Shown piece after piece: positions 7,245 through 13,548 of a stretch of 13,548 bases of DNA. This stretch comes from Actinomycetes bacterium. Its GTDB lineage: Bacteria; Actinomycetota; Acidimicrobiia; Acidimicrobiales; JAMCPL01. The notes beneath the pieces were generated by a model, which saw nothing but the letters and a program-made list of their open reading frames with translations, was not told the origin of the DNA and did not search any database. Every line of letters starts with the position of its first letter. The stretch's first letter is position 1. The stretch spans positions 1 through 13,548 of the forward strand of contig JAJZWK010000035.1 in NCBI GenBank assembly GCA_021846725.1, given 5' to 3'. The translations under genes were made by a program, and so were the position numbers.

Positions 7245-8684
7245 TCAGAACCCAATACCATATTCTATCTGATAGCCTTCGTGACCAAGCTGAAGCTGCA
7301 ATCTGGTCTGGCTAATCAACCGCTCAATGTCATTGGCCTCTACTCGCTGCCGTAAAGAACTTCCTGCCTCTGATGCTCGTTCGCTGTATCTACAGATATC
7401 TTTATAAGCCTCCGACCATATGGCCAATCGGTGCTCATCTTCCGGTCGTGGACCTATCCTGTCTAACAAGCCCTGTAGGGCACTCTCCCTGGAGCCATCC
7501 ACTCTGGTCATTATTGCCGATTCAATAGCGAACGCCTCTACCCTCTCTTCCCGTACTCCTATACCCAGTCCCCTTCGAGCATCATTATCAATGGTCGCAA
7601 ATCCAATGACCGAATCTACAACTCGATTTATCTCATCACCAGGAGCGCCGGCGACAAGAGCCGCACTCCACGCTCGTAAAATATCCCTGCGGCAAACCGA
7701 GCCATCTTTTTCTGCAAGACTTTCTAATACCTTATCATAACTCTGTATTATTGTATCGCTATATTCTGCTCTGTCCATATGACATCTTCCGATTACTTGA
7801 TCGAGTTGTACTGGCCCCATTCCCATACTCATGGCACGATCACGCCATTGGCCAACCAAATCGTCTACAGATATGTCCAGGTCCTTTTCAGGGCGAGTAG
7901 CCGCTCCGGCAATATAATTAGCACGGCTGGAGGTATCGATGCCTCTAGTCTCGAGATACGCTGTAATCTGTGCAGTCCGGGTCGAGAACTCCAGTATTAT
8001 CTCTCTTGGGATACCTTTTATATCTGCTCTACCGTTTACCGGTTGCTCCCATTCTACGCCAAGCTGGCTTCCGAGCTCATAGCGCAGAACTGCATGATAC
8101 AAAGCATCTGCGGCAGCCCTATGAGCATAGAGACCACGCCCATCAAGAGCAGACCAATTATTCTCTAAGTCCGACCCCAAGTTGGCCACCACGCTATGTG
8201 TATGCAGGTGTGGATCGAGCGACCGTGTTGTACGGTGAAGGAAATTGGCTCCTACTATACCCTCTACTGGTAATATCAACTTCTCGTGGGTAGCAGAGGT
8301 ACGTCTGACTGCCATACCATGACATTCAAGATAATCCAACGCTGTAGATACAGCACGATCATGGCTTGCCACCGTGGCAAGGGAAACCTCCTTTTCGCCT
8401 ATACCTGCCAACAGGCTGACCGATTTTGGCGCACAAAAGGTCAGATCGAATCCAGATACCTTGACCCTACCCTGGCTAGCCGATAGTACATTGCCTGTCG
8501 TCGGATCGATACCAGCTAAAACTGAATACCACCTCTCCTTATCCACGTCTCCTTGCAGTTTTAGGCGGGATGATCCTTGCCCCATCCATTTACCGGCTGG
8601 TTCTACCTGTCTGTTTCCCAACACCCCCGTGGGCAATAGATAATAATCAGCTCTTCCACGACTGAGTTTTGAAATACGTAGCAC
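7245..8684 (-). CDS. Stand-alone MobF/TrwC-type relaxase domain protein
   Basis: A TrwC/TraI-like HUH relaxase domain, the fold that nicks DNA at a transfer origin and stays bound through a tyrosine. Numbered from GTG 8684: tandem Tyr14-Tyr15 in RADYYLLP (candidate nucleophiles), FDLTFCAPKSVSLL (79-92), HRTTRSLDPHLHTH (150-163) with the metal-binding His cluster H159/H161/H163, and ALDGRGLYAHRAAADALYHA after it. All expected catalytic residues are there. The protein is 479 residues, whereas conjugative MobF relaxases usually run past 900 with a helicase domain; no Walker motif is seen and the last 200 residues are unassigned. I moved the start from ATG 8708 to GTG 8684 because GGAGGT lies 6 nt before it and the family begins with LRISKLS. 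It sits 45 bp downstream of pafC with no other transfer genes in view, so it may be a domesticated or mobilisation remnant. Cytoplasmic. Confidence 0.85.
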   Translation of the reverse strand: MLRISKLSRGRADYYLLPTGVLGNRQVEPAGKWMGQGSSRLKLQGDVDKERWYSVLAGIDPTTGNVLSASQGRVKVSGFDLTFCAPKSVSLLAGIGEKEVSLATVASHDRAVSTALDYLECHGMAVRRTSATHEKLILPVEGIVGANFLHRTTRSLDPHLHTHSVVANLGSDLENNWSALDGRGLYAHRAAADALYHAVLRYELGSQLGVEWEQPVNGRADIKGIPREIILEFSTRTAQITAYLETRGIDTSSRANYIAGAATRPEKDLDISVDDLVGQWRDRAMSMGMGPVQLDQVIGRCHMDRAEYSDTIIQSYDKVLESLAEKDGSVCRRDILRAWSAALVAGAPGDEINRVVDSVIGFATIDNDARRGLGIGVREERVEAFAIESAIMTRVDGSRESALQGLLDRIGPRPEDEHRLAIWSEAYKDICRYSERASEAGSSLRQRVEANDIERLISQTRLQLQLGHEGYQIEYGIGF

Positions 8685-8690
8685 CCTGAC

Positions 8691-8696
8691 ACCTCC
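8691..8696 (-). promoter_or_regulatory. Shine-Dalgarno of the relaxase gene
   Basis: GGAGGT on the minus strand, 6 nt before GTG 8684. It decides in favour of the GTG over the upstream ATG codons at 8708 and 8705, which would place this site inside the coding sequence. Confidence 0.75.
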
Positions 8697-8729
8697 AGGA
8701 TGCATCATAGCATATAATGTATTTCTATG

Positions 8730-9686
8730 TCATTTCATGGTATAACGTTTCAGCGTACGAACTGCACACTCCTTCCCTAGGGTAGCCAATTCCGGGGGAT
8801 TCAGTAGCTCTCCATAACCGGCCAACTGCATCAACAACCTTTCCAGGAACACCTTGCCACTCGAATGCATGGTCACAATAGCACCATCGCTATCTCGCTC
8901 TATAGACTCAAGTGGCAATGCCTCTATAATTGGCATCACTTTCGCATCTATCTTCAAAGTGACAACTGTTGCCTCAGGAGAAAATCCTACAAACGTGCTA
9001 GCAACCGAGAACGGCTTTGAGGGTTCAAGGCCATGAAGCCCCTTGCACACCTTGGCATCCAGAATAATTGCCTCATGGATTCTCGAGACTCTGAACCGCC
9101 TAGGAGCGTTTGCCAAGTGGCAGTATGTATCCAGATACCACTGTCCACCAATCGAAGAGAGCGATACAGGATCGACCACACGCCTCGACATTGCATCTCT
9201 GGACAACGAATAATAATAGATCTCGAGCTGCAAATCTCTATCCAGCGCCTGCCTGACAATTTCAATAGATTCAGGCGGTTGTTCCAGATGTGCCTTGATA
9301 GCTGCCATATTGCCGGCTTTTTCCAGCTTGTCCACTACGCTGGCAATAATATCATTGTCCTCCAATCCCGGTAATTCCTGCATTACTCTTGCTGCAAGAA
9401 TAAACTCAAGTGCATCCCTCACGCTTACACGACGCTTTCTGATAAGTTCCTGCCCGGGGGTCACGTAAACGATATCTCCATCCACAACTATCTCCAATAG
9501 GGAATCAGGAGTATATGGGGGTATTCCACAGCATGCAGCCATTTCTAGGTCAGAGATGAGTTCATCGGTATTTATATGAAACCTCTGAGCAAGGTCAGAT
9601 ACAGACATGGTCCCCTTGGCAGCTAAAAGTACCAATATTGAAATCAACCGAGTCAATTTAGGACCTGATTTATTCCTAGGGCTCAT
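8730..9686 (-). CDS. pafC: WYL-domain transcriptional regulator, PafC-like
   Basis: The downstream half of a tandem WYL pair. In mycobacteria PafB and PafC form a heterodimer that activates the LexA/RecA-independent DNA-damage response, probably by sensing single-stranded nucleic acid through the WYL domains. This 318-residue protein has an N-terminal winged helix-turn-helix (about residues 11-50, with DLAQRFHINTDELISDLE), a PafC-typical stretch ACCGIPPYTPDSLLEIVVDG (51-70), a WYL domain (about 140-215) with the motif GQWYLDTY (W183-Y184-L185) and RRFRVSRI, and a C-terminal WCX-like domain (about 225-315). ATG 9686 overlaps the pafB stop (ATGA) and has GGAGG 8 nt upstream, so the two subunits are probably made in equal amounts. 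No proteasome or pafA genes are in the window. The assignment rests on order, size and domains; a generic WYL regulator is the alternative. Confidence 0.85.
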   Translation of the reverse strand: MSPRNKSGPKLTRLISILVLLAAKGTMSVSDLAQRFHINTDELISDLEMAACCGIPPYTPDSLLEIVVDGDIVYVTPGQELIRKRRVSVRDALEFILAARVMQELPGLEDNDIIASVVDKLEKAGNMAAIKAHLEQPPESIEIVRQALDRDLQLEIYYYSLSRDAMSRRVVDPVSLSSIGGQWYLDTYCHLANAPRRFRVSRIHEAIILDAKVCKGLHGLEPSKPFSVASTFVGFSPEATVVTLKIDAKVMPIIEALPLESIERDSDGAIVTMHSSGKVFLERLLMQLAGYGELLNPPELATLGKECAVRTLKRYTMK

Positions 9687-10771
9687 TGCCTCTTCCTCCC
9701 AGGCGCATCTGATGAGAGGTCATCTTGAATAATGGATTCAATCCTTGCAACCATACCCTCTCGTATCTCCAGAGGAGCAAGTATCTCAGCATGATCACCA
9801 AGAGATAATACCCATGAATAGAGTGCTTCCGTATCCATAACGTCCAATGTAAAAACCACTCCCCGGCTATCACGTGATTGTACCTTGCTGCTACCGAGAT
9901 CGGTCTCTACCTCTGACGCCAACGGATAATCGACAAGTACATCCACTTTGATGCCCTGTTCGTCGCCCAGCATCCAGATAGAATCTGCCCATCCTGAATG
10001 CCCTTGTGGGTCCTGCCCTGAGTTCCTCCCTGCGCCTTCTTGTGAACCCCACAAGAATATATCGTAGTCAGATGATGAATCTGACACTTCGACCACATCA
10101 CCGTCTATCCTGTCCAATCTATATGTACGCCATGCGACAGTATCTATGTCCCAAGAAAGCAAGTACCACCGACCGGACACAAAGCGCAGCATTCTAGGTA
10201 TGACCTTCCTGCCTATTCCTCTATATTGAAAGGTAATTAGATGATTATGTACTATGCTGCGATAGATAGATTCCAGCAAATCCCCTGTCGGTATACTTAC
10301 AAAAAGATGTGCCAGGGAAGGTGGCACGTAACTACCTGCCTGGAATCGTGATACCGCAAGAACCATATTGAGCACAAGGTGCTCATCTGCTGTCAGTTCC
10401 AGCCTATCCAGATAATCATTTTCGATGGAGTAACCTAACTGCGAACGATCCTCATAGAGAGGTACAGTCTTGATTGTGATGCCCTCTTCAGCCAGTATCT
10501 TCCTGTCTCTATCAAACGCTTGCCGCCTGGCATCACGACCCGGAGGGTATCCTGGTACCTGAGTGGTTATATATTCCATTGTAAGCGGTAGCCGAGAGTT
10601 GCTGAGGAGAAGCACTAGATCAAGCAGTCTCTCCATGTGACTGATAGAAGTGTAGCCAGTAGAAGTGTCAGGATTACCGCCAGAGTGGGAACTGAGATGA
10701 CGCATACTGGCAAAAGAATCGGCGTTCTCTGAGTGCTGTCCATACTGCCCATGCTCTCTGGAGCGAATCAA
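9683..10771 (-). CDS. pafB: WYL-domain transcriptional regulator, PafB-like
   Basis: The upstream partner of the PafBC pair, 362 residues. The conserved part starts at MERLLDLVLLLSNSRLPLT (46-64) with a winged helix-turn-helix through about residue 95 (PGYPPGRDARRQAFDRDRK), a PafB hallmark. A WYL domain follows at about 165-230 with RWYLLSWD (W202-Y203-L204) and WRTYRLDRIDG, then a Gly/Ser-rich insertion around residues 235-265 and a WCX-like C-terminus. The TTG start at 10771 overlaps the pth stop (TTGA) and has a strong GAGGAG 6 nt upstream, so I keep it. This leaves a 45-residue Ser/His-rich N-terminal extension ahead of the helix-turn-helix, longer than I expect for PafB. The extension looks unstructured. 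Translational coupling to pth on one side and pafC on the other suggests expression from a housekeeping transcript. Confidence 0.85.
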   Translation of the reverse strand: MIRSREHGQYGQHSENADSFASMRHLSSHSGGNPDTSTGYTSISHMERLLDLVLLLSNSRLPLTMEYITTQVPGYPPGRDARRQAFDRDRKILAEEGITIKTVPLYEDRSQLGYSIENDYLDRLELTADEHLVLNMVLAVSRFQAGSYVPPSLAHLFVSIPTGDLLESIYRSIVHNHLITFQYRGIGRKVIPRMLRFVSGRWYLLSWDIDTVAWRTYRLDRIDGDVVEVSDSSSDYDIFLWGSQEGAGRNSGQDPQGHSGWADSIWMLGDEQGIKVDVLVDYPLASEVETDLGSSKVQSRDSRGVVFTLDVMDTEALYSWVLSLGDHAEILAPLEIREGMVARIESIIQDDLSSDAPGRKRQ

Positions 10772-11379
10772 TTATAGCTCCTCATAGCAACATCTACCCC
10801 TTGCGATATAATCGACTCTACCGCTTCAACTGCCTTACTTATACCACTATCGAGTAACTCTCTGTCGGTGCCCACCGGCCGTGAAAGAACGTACTTGGCT
10901 CCTACCTCTTTGCTTGGTGGACTGCCTATTCCTATACGAACTCTAGTAAAGCCACCACTATGAAGATGATCCATAATTGACTTGATTCCGTTATGCCCAG
11001 CCGCTCCGCCGCCCACTCTTATTTTTATCCTACCGGGATCTATATCCATCTCGTCGTGTACTACAATAAGAGAACTTATTTCGTCCAACGGAAACATCTT
11101 CAATACCGATCTTACTGAAACTCCAGATTCATTCATGTAAGTAAGAGGAATGGCTAAGAGCACCGCCTGATTACTCCTATTCACTTTTGCCAGGCGACAA
11201 CCGGATGACCGATCTTTCTTGAAGTTAGCTCCAAGACGACCAGCTAAAATATCGACAGCATCACTCCCTGCATTGTGCCTGGTCCTGCTGTATTCAGTAC
11301 CTGGATTGCCCAAGCCAACCACAACCGCACTAGGACGATCACCACCATCGTATGGAGTCTGCTTGCGGTGACCTAGCAA
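10768..11379 (-). CDS. pth: Peptidyl-tRNA hydrolase
   Basis: Releases the tRNA from peptidyl-tRNAs that drop off the ribosome, by hydrolysing the ester bond; an essential cytosolic enzyme. All family residues are visible (203-residue numbering): GLGNPG (N25), RHNAG (catalytic H35), LTYMNESG (N83), HDEMDIDPG (D109) and GHNGIKSI (N130), followed by FTRVRIGIG. They sit 15-16 residues later than in E. coli (N10, H20, N68, D93, N114), reflecting an N-terminal extension. TTG 11379 lies 2 bp after the rplY stop and has no good Shine-Dalgarno; GTG at 11322 would give a start typical for the family length but leaves only one residue before GLGNPG. I keep TTG with reserve. The order prs-rplY-pth is widely conserved. 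The stop overlaps the pafB TTG start, so translation of the two is probably coupled. Confidence 0.93.
   Translation of the reverse strand: MLGHRKQTPYDGGDRPSAVVVGLGNPGTEYSRTRHNAGSDAVDILAGRLGANFKKDRSSGCRLAKVNRSNQAVLLAIPLTYMNESGVSVRSVLKMFPLDEISSLIVVHDEMDIDPGRIKIRVGGGAAGHNGIKSIMDHLHSGGFTRVRIGIGSPPSKEVGAKYVLSRPVGTDRELLDSGISKAVEAVESIISQGVDVAMRSYN
10778..10783 (-). promoter_or_regulatory. Shine-Dalgarno supporting the pafB TTG start
   Basis: GAGGAG on the minus strand inside the end of pth, 6 nt before TTG 10771. None of the later in-frame ATG codons of pafB has a comparable site, so this decides the start. Confidence 0.75.
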
Positions 11380-11381
11380 AA

Positions 11382-12038
11382 TTAAGAAGAGCTGTCTTCT
11401 TCCCCGGAGCTCTCACCCGAGTTGCCTTCATCTACTGCCCCTTCCGCTGCCTGCTCCTCTCCGGCTCCCTCATCGCGAACACCTCTGGGCAATACTCCGG
11501 TGACTATCGTGGTATCAGGATCGTTCTCAATCTCTACATCACTTGGTACTTCTATATCCGACACCCTGAGCGACCCACCAGGTTGCAGTGGGGAAACATC
11601 CAATTCTACTGTATGAGGAATAGATTCCGGGCGAGCTTTGACCGTTACACTGAAAAGCTGTTGATCCACTATACCACCAGCCATCTGCAATTGAGAAGAG
11701 TGACCTATCAGAGTAATGGGGACATCTACGACAACGGGCTTATTGGGGTCAGTCACCTGAAAATCTACATGTATAACATTGCCCTTTACGGGATGGCGCT
11801 GGATGACCTTGGCCATCGCTGTATAAGATTTGTCACCTACCTGCAGTGAGAGTAATGCGTTAATTCCTGCTTCACCTTGTAGCGCGTGCCTTAATTCCTT
11901 GGCATCTATGTGTAGCGGACAGGGTTCAATACCCTGTCCGTAGAGTATGCCTGGAATCTTGCCCTCCCGGCGTAAGCGCCTGCTACCTCTGCTGCCCAAC
12001 TGCCTACCTGTCTCTGCTTTCAAAATTGTCTCAGCCAT
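11382..12038 (-). CDS. rplY: 50S ribosomal protein L25/general stress protein CTC
   Basis: Binds 5S rRNA in the large ribosomal subunit. At 218 residues it is the long, two-domain CTC/TL5 form: the L25 RNA-binding domain at about 1-95 (RRLRREGKIPGILYG at 20-34, VIQRHPVKGNVIHVDFQ) and the beta-rich TL5 C-terminal domain at about 98-185 (VPITLIGHS, SLRVSDIEVP). An acidic Gly/Ser/Glu tail fills residues 186-218, as in many actinobacterial homologues. ATG 12038 is the natural start (MAETILKAETG); its Shine-Dalgarno is poor. Only 21 bp separate it from the upstream prs stop. The TATGCT-like stretch in that gap (12053-12058) could be a weak -10, but co-transcription with prs is the simpler reading. 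Confidence 0.93.
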   Translation of the reverse strand: MAETILKAETGRQLGSRGSRRLRREGKIPGILYGQGIEPCPLHIDAKELRHALQGEAGINALLSLQVGDKSYTAMAKVIQRHPVKGNVIHVDFQVTDPNKPVVVDVPITLIGHSSQLQMAGGIVDQQLFSVTVKARPESIPHTVELDVSPLQPGGSLRVSDIEVPSDVEIENDPDTTIVTGVLPRGVRDEGAGEEQAAEGAVDEGNSGESSGEEDSSS

Positions 12039-12059
12039 AGTGGTGTTATTTTAGCATAC

Positions 12060-13034
12060 CTACAGAGCCAGGTTGTCTCCACCGAATATCTCGGACACAG
12101 ATGCATCTAGGAAGACCGCCTCTATGGCATCAGCTATGAGTTTGGCAACAGAAACAACGTGTAGTTTGGGGATCATTTTATCCGATGGGATAGGCAGGGT
12201 ATTGGTTACAATAACCTTGGATATGACCGACTTGTCCAATCGTTGAATAGCCGGGTCAGACAATACCGGATGAGTAGCCATCGCCCATACATCACTGGCT
12301 CCCCTGTCCGTCAACAACTCTGCAGCTGCACAGATGGTACCGGCTGTATCAATCATATCATCTACGATTACGCACCTGCGACCTTCCACGTCACCCACTA
12401 CCTGAAGGGCCTCCACCTCATTTATCGACCCCTTCGATCTACGCTTGTGAACCACCGCTAAGTCAGCACCGAGATGTTGACCGTAACGCTCTGCTACCTT
12501 CACTCTTCCTGCGTCTGGCGCAACAACTACCAGATCATCCCCGTCCACCCGATGAAGTTCACTCTCCAGAACCGGTAAAGCGGTCAGGTGATCAAACGGT
12601 ATATCGAAGAATCCCTGTATCTGGCCGGAGTGAAGATCGACACTCACAACCCTGTCAGCACCAGCTACCTGCAACATGTCGGCAACCAGTTTGGCTGTAA
12701 TCGGTTCACGCCCCGTTGCTTTACGGTCCTGCCGCGAATAACCGTAGTATGGACAGATGGCAGTAATTCGCTTGGCAGATGCGCGCTTGGCGGCATCTAT
12801 CATGATCAACTGCTCCATAAGAGCGTCATTTACATTACGACTGTGTGTCTGAATTATAAAGACATCGGTACCACGCATAGACGAGTCGTAACGACAATGC
12901 ATCTCTCCATTTGCGAACTCCCGTAAATGTGCCTCTGAGAGAACGACCTTCATATATGCCGCTATCTCTTCTGCCAGGGACGTGTGTGAACGACCGGTAA
13001 CCAATGCAAGCCTGCGATGAGAAAGTAATTCCAC
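12060..13034 (-). CDS. prs: Ribose-phosphate pyrophosphokinase (PRPP synthase)
   Basis: Transfers pyrophosphate from ATP to ribose 5-phosphate to make PRPP, the precursor for purines, pyrimidines, NAD, His and Trp; in actinobacteria PRPP also feeds decaprenyl-phosphoarabinose, the donor used by AftD-type enzymes. The 324-residue protein is of normal length with FANGE (40-44), YYGYSRQDRK (96-105), the ATP/Mg loop VDLHSGQ (132-138, H135), the flexible-loop lysine in VHKRRSKG (195-202) and the PRPP-binding VIVDDMIDTAGT (222-233), so it looks fully active. GTG 13034 is the only usable start: the frame upstream is open to a stop near 13129 but holds no ATG, GTG or TTG. There is no Shine-Dalgarno, and a possible extended -10 lies so close that the message may be leaderless. 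It is the first gene of the minus-strand run; glmU, often found upstream in actinobacteria, is not here. Confidence 0.95.
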   Translation of the reverse strand: MELLSHRRLALVTGRSHTSLAEEIAAYMKVVLSEAHLREFANGEMHCRYDSSMRGTDVFIIQTHSRNVNDALMEQLIMIDAAKRASAKRITAICPYYGYSRQDRKATGREPITAKLVADMLQVAGADRVVSVDLHSGQIQGFFDIPFDHLTALPVLESELHRVDGDDLVVVAPDAGRVKVAERYGQHLGADLAVVHKRRSKGSINEVEALQVVGDVEGRRCVIVDDMIDTAGTICAAAELLTDRGASDVWAMATHPVLSDPAIQRLDKSVISKVIVTNTLPIPSDKMIPKLHVVSVAKLIADAIEAVFLDASVSEIFGGDNLAL

Positions 13035-13041
13035 ACCGAAG

Positions 13042-13050
13042 AGGATAGCA
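13042..13050 (-). promoter_or_regulatory. Candidate extended -10 promoter of prs
   Basis: On the minus strand TGCTATCCT (TGn plus TATCCT) ends 7 nt before GTG 13034, which would start the transcript at or next to the start codon. The -35 position (GAGCAA, 13065-13070) is poor. Lack of a Shine-Dalgarno for prs fits a leaderless message. Weak evidence, motif only. Confidence 0.3.
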
Positions 13051-13160
13051 GATAACAGAGTAGTTTGCTCGTTGATCCAGACAGGATGACCATACAGGGG
13101 GAGAACGGATGGTGGACGAGTTCATAAAATAAGGGTCAGAGCAGTTCCCTTTAGGGGTAC

Positions 13161-13171
13161 TTACATTGTAA
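13161..13171. promoter_or_regulatory. Palindrome TTACATTGTAA, copy 1
   Basis: TTACA-T-TGTAA is a perfect inverted repeat around one central base, the size and form of a dimeric regulator's half-site pair. It is repeated unchanged 79 bp away although the sequence between has drifted, which hints at function. The protein that would bind it is unknown. Confidence 0.4.
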
Positions 13172-13239
13172 AAGGTAAAAGTCTCCCACCCTGTTGTTGC
13201 CCCTCCCACTCGATAGCCACACCTGGTACGCTAGGTGCC

Positions 13240-13250
13240 TTACATTGTAA
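13240..13250. promoter_or_regulatory. Palindrome TTACATTGTAA, copy 2
   Basis: Same 11-mer as copy 1, again preceded by C and followed by AAG. The 79-bp spacing is about 7.5 helical turns, so the two sites would face opposite sides of relaxed DNA. That does not favour simple looping and fits a repeat-derived origin as well as an operator. Confidence 0.4.
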
Positions 13251-13336
13251 AAGCCCCTCACCTTGCTGTTGTTTTCCCCTCAACCACTGTCCTCCACCCT
13301 GTTGTTGTCCTTACCATGCTGTTATCCATCAGTCTG

Positions 13337-13548
13337 CTACCTCCTATTGACAACTCGTCTTTTACCATTGCCAGTGTTCTGGTTCCTGGTAGATTTGCGC
13401 TTATATTCTGGATGTCGTGGATCATCTGGAGGAACAAAGTCTCTCTTCCCTCTACCTTTTACGAGTTGCCAGTTTGAATTGGTCTTTAGGTCATGGTGAT
13501 ACGAACAGAGACGATCCAAACTCTTCAAGGTAGTCATGTGCGTATATG
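13337..13548 (-). CDS. HNH endonuclease, DUF222/13E12-like, C-terminal part (5' partial)
   Basis: The minus-strand frame is open from the right edge to a TAG at 13337-13339, giving the last 70 residues of a larger protein. LCSYHHDLK with a following W in NWQLV, then GKRDFVPPDDPRHP, matches from memory the end of actinobacterial HNH endonucleases, where the HH is the last part of the HNH metal-binding site and a Trp follows 7-9 residues later. The remaining 25 residues are basic and Asn/Arg-rich. ATG 13537 lies inside the HNH domain and is not the real start. Many actinobacteria carry several such genes with an N-terminal DUF222 region (the 13E12 repeat family in mycobacteria), some of them mobile or decayed. 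Whether this copy is intact cannot be seen here. It reads in the same direction as prs but is separated from it by 302 bp. Confidence 0.7.
   Translation of the reverse strand, partial: YTHMTTLKSLDRLCSYHHDLKTNSNWQLVKGRGKRDFVPPDDPRHPEYKRKSTRNQNTGNGKRRVVNRR

Larger units (their letters stand above)
13160..13317. repeat. Degenerate 79-bp tandem duplication with palindromic head
   Basis: Two 79-bp blocks, 13160-13238 and 13239-13317, each begin with the identical 15-mer CTTACATTGTAAAAG, followed at similar spacing by a pyrimidine-rich CACCCTGTTGTTG-like segment (13188-13199 and 13259-13273, with a third exact copy at 13295-13307) and a CCCCTC..CACT stretch. Outside these parts the blocks have diverged. 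It lies just past the 3' end of the HNH endonuclease gene and upstream of prs. Confidence 0.65.
13035..13336. other. 302-bp intergenic region between HNH gene and prs
   Basis: No credible coding sequence, tRNA or known riboswitch. It holds, going leftwards from the HNH stop, the duplicated palindrome/CACCCTGTTGTTG block (13160-13317), a short hairpin at 13220-13237 (7-bp stem with one G-T pair and loop TACG), a CCCT/AGGG foldback at 13147-13156 beside the string GGGTCAGAGCAGTTCCC (13133-13149), and about 95 bp that should contain the prs promoter. No T-run terminator follows the hairpin on either strand. Confidence 0.6.

Noticed and set aside
7779..8293. Overlapping 107- and 129-codon frames on the plus strand
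   Set aside because: Both are antisense to the relaxase domain that carries the HUH motif; no independent coding evidence.
8685..8708. ATG start at 8708 for the relaxase gene
   Set aside because: It would put the GGAGGT Shine-Dalgarno inside the gene and add eight residues not found before the family's LRISKLS start.
11352..11849. 165-codon open frame on the plus strand
   Set aside because: Antisense to rplY, a clear two-domain L25 protein; the translation has no family features.
13220..13237. Rho-independent terminator of the HNH gene
   Set aside because: The stem is only 7 bp with a G-T pair and is not followed by a T-run on either strand.
13160..13317. CRISPR-like array
   Set aside because: Only two copies of a 15-mer with degenerate, related spacers and no cas genes; this is a tandem duplication.
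13035..13336. tRNA gene or riboswitch upstream of prs
   Set aside because: I looked for a tRNA because one is sometimes near prs in actinobacteria. No T-loop GGTTCRA with matching acceptor stem and no riboswitch core was found on either strand.
13235..13499. Two plus-strand frames of about 80 codons rich in Leu, Pro and Ser
   Set aside because: They run through the repeat block and antisense to the HNH C-terminus; the apparent hydrophobicity comes from pyrimidine-rich DNA.

Overview
The window looks like chromosomal DNA of an actinobacterium (Actinomycetota) of moderate GC (near 50% by eye, low for the phylum). Four things point there: an AftD-type arabinofuranosyltransferase, a tandem pafB-pafC pair, the gene order prs-rplY-pth, and a PlsC-like acyltransferase paired with an atypical extended SDR. 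GTG and TTG starts are common. A lineage such as the Acidimicrobiia would fit, but that is an inference from gene content and base composition.

Left half, + strand (2-7229): a tight run of five genes. It opens with the 3' part of a large envelope arabinosyltransferase (aftD; its 5' end lies beyond the left edge). A condensation-fold acyltransferase with an HHxxxDG motif follows, joined by an ATGA overlap. Next come a PlsC-family glycerolipid acyltransferase with an acidic, repeat-bearing N-terminus and, overlapping it by 8 bp, an atypical SDR. The last gene encodes a riboflavin synthase of the archaeal, lumazine-synthase-like type, which is unexpected in an actinobacterium. The first four suggest cell-envelope glycan and lipid assembly; the fifth is cofactor metabolism.

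Right half, - strand (read from 13034 down to 7245): prs, rplY (CTC/L25), pth, pafB, pafC and a stand-alone MobF/TrwC relaxase-domain protein. Spacing ranges from 4-bp overlaps to 45 bp, so they could form one transcription unit running from PRPP synthesis and translation housekeeping to the PafBC DNA-damage regulator and a DNA-nicking-type protein. The two runs converge at 7230-7244, with only 15 bp between them and no obvious terminator.

Right edge (13035-13548): a 302-bp non-coding stretch carries a degenerate 79-bp tandem duplication, each copy starting with the palindrome TTACATTGTAA. Beyond it is the C-terminal end of an HNH endonuclease of the DUF222/13E12-like kind, running off the window. 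I found no tRNA, rRNA, CRISPR array or complete insertion sequence.
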